From: an uncultured Lachnospiraceae bacterium
GTDB taxonomy: Bacteria; Bacillota_A; Clostridia; Lachnospirales; Lachnospiraceae
Assembly: GCA_902787595.1 (NCBI GenBank)
Contig: CADAHD010000174.1
Coordinates: 1-5,286, forward strand
Direction of reading: 5' to 3'
DNA: 5,286 nucleotides
Below, one piece after another: positions 4,855-5,286 of the stretch. The notes beneath the pieces are model-generated. The model made no database searches and was not told the origin of the DNA. It saw nothing but the letters and a program-made list of their open reading frames with translations. Within the stretch, counting starts at the first letter, position 1. Every line of letters starts with the position of its first letter. Made by a program: the position numbers and the translations under genes.

Positions 4855-5286
4855 ATGAAATTTATCATTCTTGGTAAGAATATCGATGTGACAGATGGGC
4901 TTAAAAGCGCCGTGGAGGACAAGATCGGCAAGGGTAACGGTTTCCTGGAAGCCATCCACCTTTTCAGCTCCACCGATGAGGATGTGCAACAGATACTGAA
5001 TCTGGCCGACACAGTGGATTTCCTCCGGGGTAAAATGGATGAATTCAGGGAGGCCGGCGACTGGAGCACAGCGGGCCAGATGGAAATGGAAGTCGGCGCT
5101 ACGCTCGGTGAGATCGACGCGCAGTTGCAAAACCTGAATGACCAGGACATTGCCAACATCGGTCAGGAGGCTGCGCAGCTGATGGCTGCTCTGGCCAGCG
5201 GCAATCTCGACCCGACGCAAATGGAGACCTACGCTGCCGAATTGCAACGCATCTATGATCTGCTGGCGGTTGCCGATCAGGTCATG
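4855..5286 (+). CDS. hpf: Chimeric ORF: ribosome hibernation promoting factor (HPF) N-terminus joined to tape-measure-like helical sequence; runs off the window
   Basis: The frame is open for 144 codons to the window edge. Residues 1-26 (MKFIILGKNIDVTDGLKSAV, then EDKIGK) are a classic start of long-form HPF/RaiA, which dimerises 70S ribosomes into inactive 100S particles in Firmicutes. In the family this is followed by a Leu-Glu-Lys-Tyr-Phe-like stretch and a beta-strand-rich domain. Here, from residue 27 on, none of that is seen. Instead there is a soluble, Gln/Ala/Leu/Glu-rich, apparently all-helical sequence with GDWSTAGQ at 68-75 and NLDPTQMETYAAELQ at 117-131. Neither other reading frame after 4932 restores HPF, so this is not a simple frameshift. 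Promoter, ribosome binding site and start belong to the HPF gene. If the join is real, the product is a non-functional HPF fused to foreign sequence; if not, the right end is an assembly chimera. The HPF start is confident; the identity of the remainder is tentative. Confidence 0.7.
   Translation, partial: MKFIILGKNIDVTDGLKSAVEDKIGKGNGFLEAIHLFSSTDEDVQQILNLADTVDFLRGKMDEFREAGDWSTAGQMEMEVGATLGEIDAQLQNLNDQDIANIGQEAAQLMAALASGNLDPTQMETYAAELQRIYDLLAVADQVM
4933..5286 (+). other. Foreign-looking segment, possibly an interior piece of a phage tail tape-measure protein
   Basis: This 354-bp segment starts abruptly after the HPF codon for K26. It encodes about 118 residues with no predicted membrane helix or signal and with heptad-like spacing of Leu/Ile/Val/Met. 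Composition and motifs (repeated Ala-x-Leu-x-x-Leu blocks, GDW, NLDPxQMxxYAxELQxIYDLL) recall the helical repeats of tape-measure proteins in prophages of gut Clostridia; this rests on memory of the family, not on a search. Codon choice also shifts: more CTG/CTC, CAA and ATC, and fewer of the CTT and ATA codons common in the yfhO and deacetylase genes. No attachment-site duplication, transposase or terminal inverted repeat is visible at the join. Confidence 0.45.

Noticed and set aside
4933..4990. Loss of HPF similarity explained by a single-base frameshift
   Set aside because: Neither alternative frame after 4932 gives HPF-like sequence; one meets a stop at once (TAA at 4935-4937).
4680..5247. 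Minus-strand ORFs of 159 and 145 codons at the right end
   Set aside because: The plus frame is open throughout with a good promoter and ribosome binding site; the antisense products are Ser/Cys-rich or composition-biased and cross the intergenic promoters.
1..5286. A new defence, mobile or RNA-based system
   Set aside because: Apart from the odd right end, all genes belong to known housekeeping or envelope families, and no nuclease, reverse transcriptase, transposase, toxin-antitoxin pair or structured RNA is visible.

Overview
This window looks like a piece of a Gram-positive, Clostridia-type genome, most likely a gut Lachnospiraceae-like Firmicute. The evidence is a secreted NlpC/P60 hydrolase with a long Thr/Pro/Glu wall-spanning linker, a YfhO-family GT-C membrane protein, GGAGG-type ribosome binding sites, frequent AGG/AGA and ATA codons at roughly balanced GC, and the start of a Firmicute-type hibernation factor. 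The lineage is inferred from gene content, not from a search.

Layout. (1) 1-404, minus: 5' part of a short-chain dehydrogenase/reductase (SDR), running off the left edge. (2) 405-554: divergent intergenic region with a near-consensus promoter (TTGACA, 17 bp, TATATT) firing rightward, followed by several TGTAA/TTACA half-sites. (3) 555-1475, plus: secreted NlpC/P60 peptidase (306 aa). (4) 1438-3789, plus: YfhO-family polytopic membrane protein (783 aa), whose start overlaps the previous gene by 38 nt, so the two probably form a translationally coupled cell-envelope operon. (5) 3784-4692, minus: ChbG/YdjC-family carbohydrate deacetylase-like protein (302 aa), convergent with yfhO; both genes end on the same palindromic hexamer. 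(6) 4693-4854: intergenic region with back-to-back promoters for the deacetylase (left) and the last gene (right). (7) 4855-5286, plus: an ORF open to the right edge. Its first 26 or so residues are a textbook ribosome hibernation promoting factor (HPF) N-terminus, but from about 4933 it changes abruptly into an unrelated, Gln/Ala/Leu-rich helical sequence that resembles part of a phage tail tape-measure protein.

Genes 3-5 are plausibly concerned with the cell surface: peptidoglycan cleavage, glycosylation of a wall polymer or lipid-linked glycan, and deacetylation of an acetylated sugar. The SDR at the left and the HPF start at the right are ordinary neighbours.

I see no CRISPR array, tRNA, rRNA, insertion sequence or defence system. 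The one strong anomaly is the in-frame HPF/tape-measure-like junction near 4933. It may be a real rearrangement, but because it lies within 360 bp of the window end an assembly chimera is the more likely explanation.
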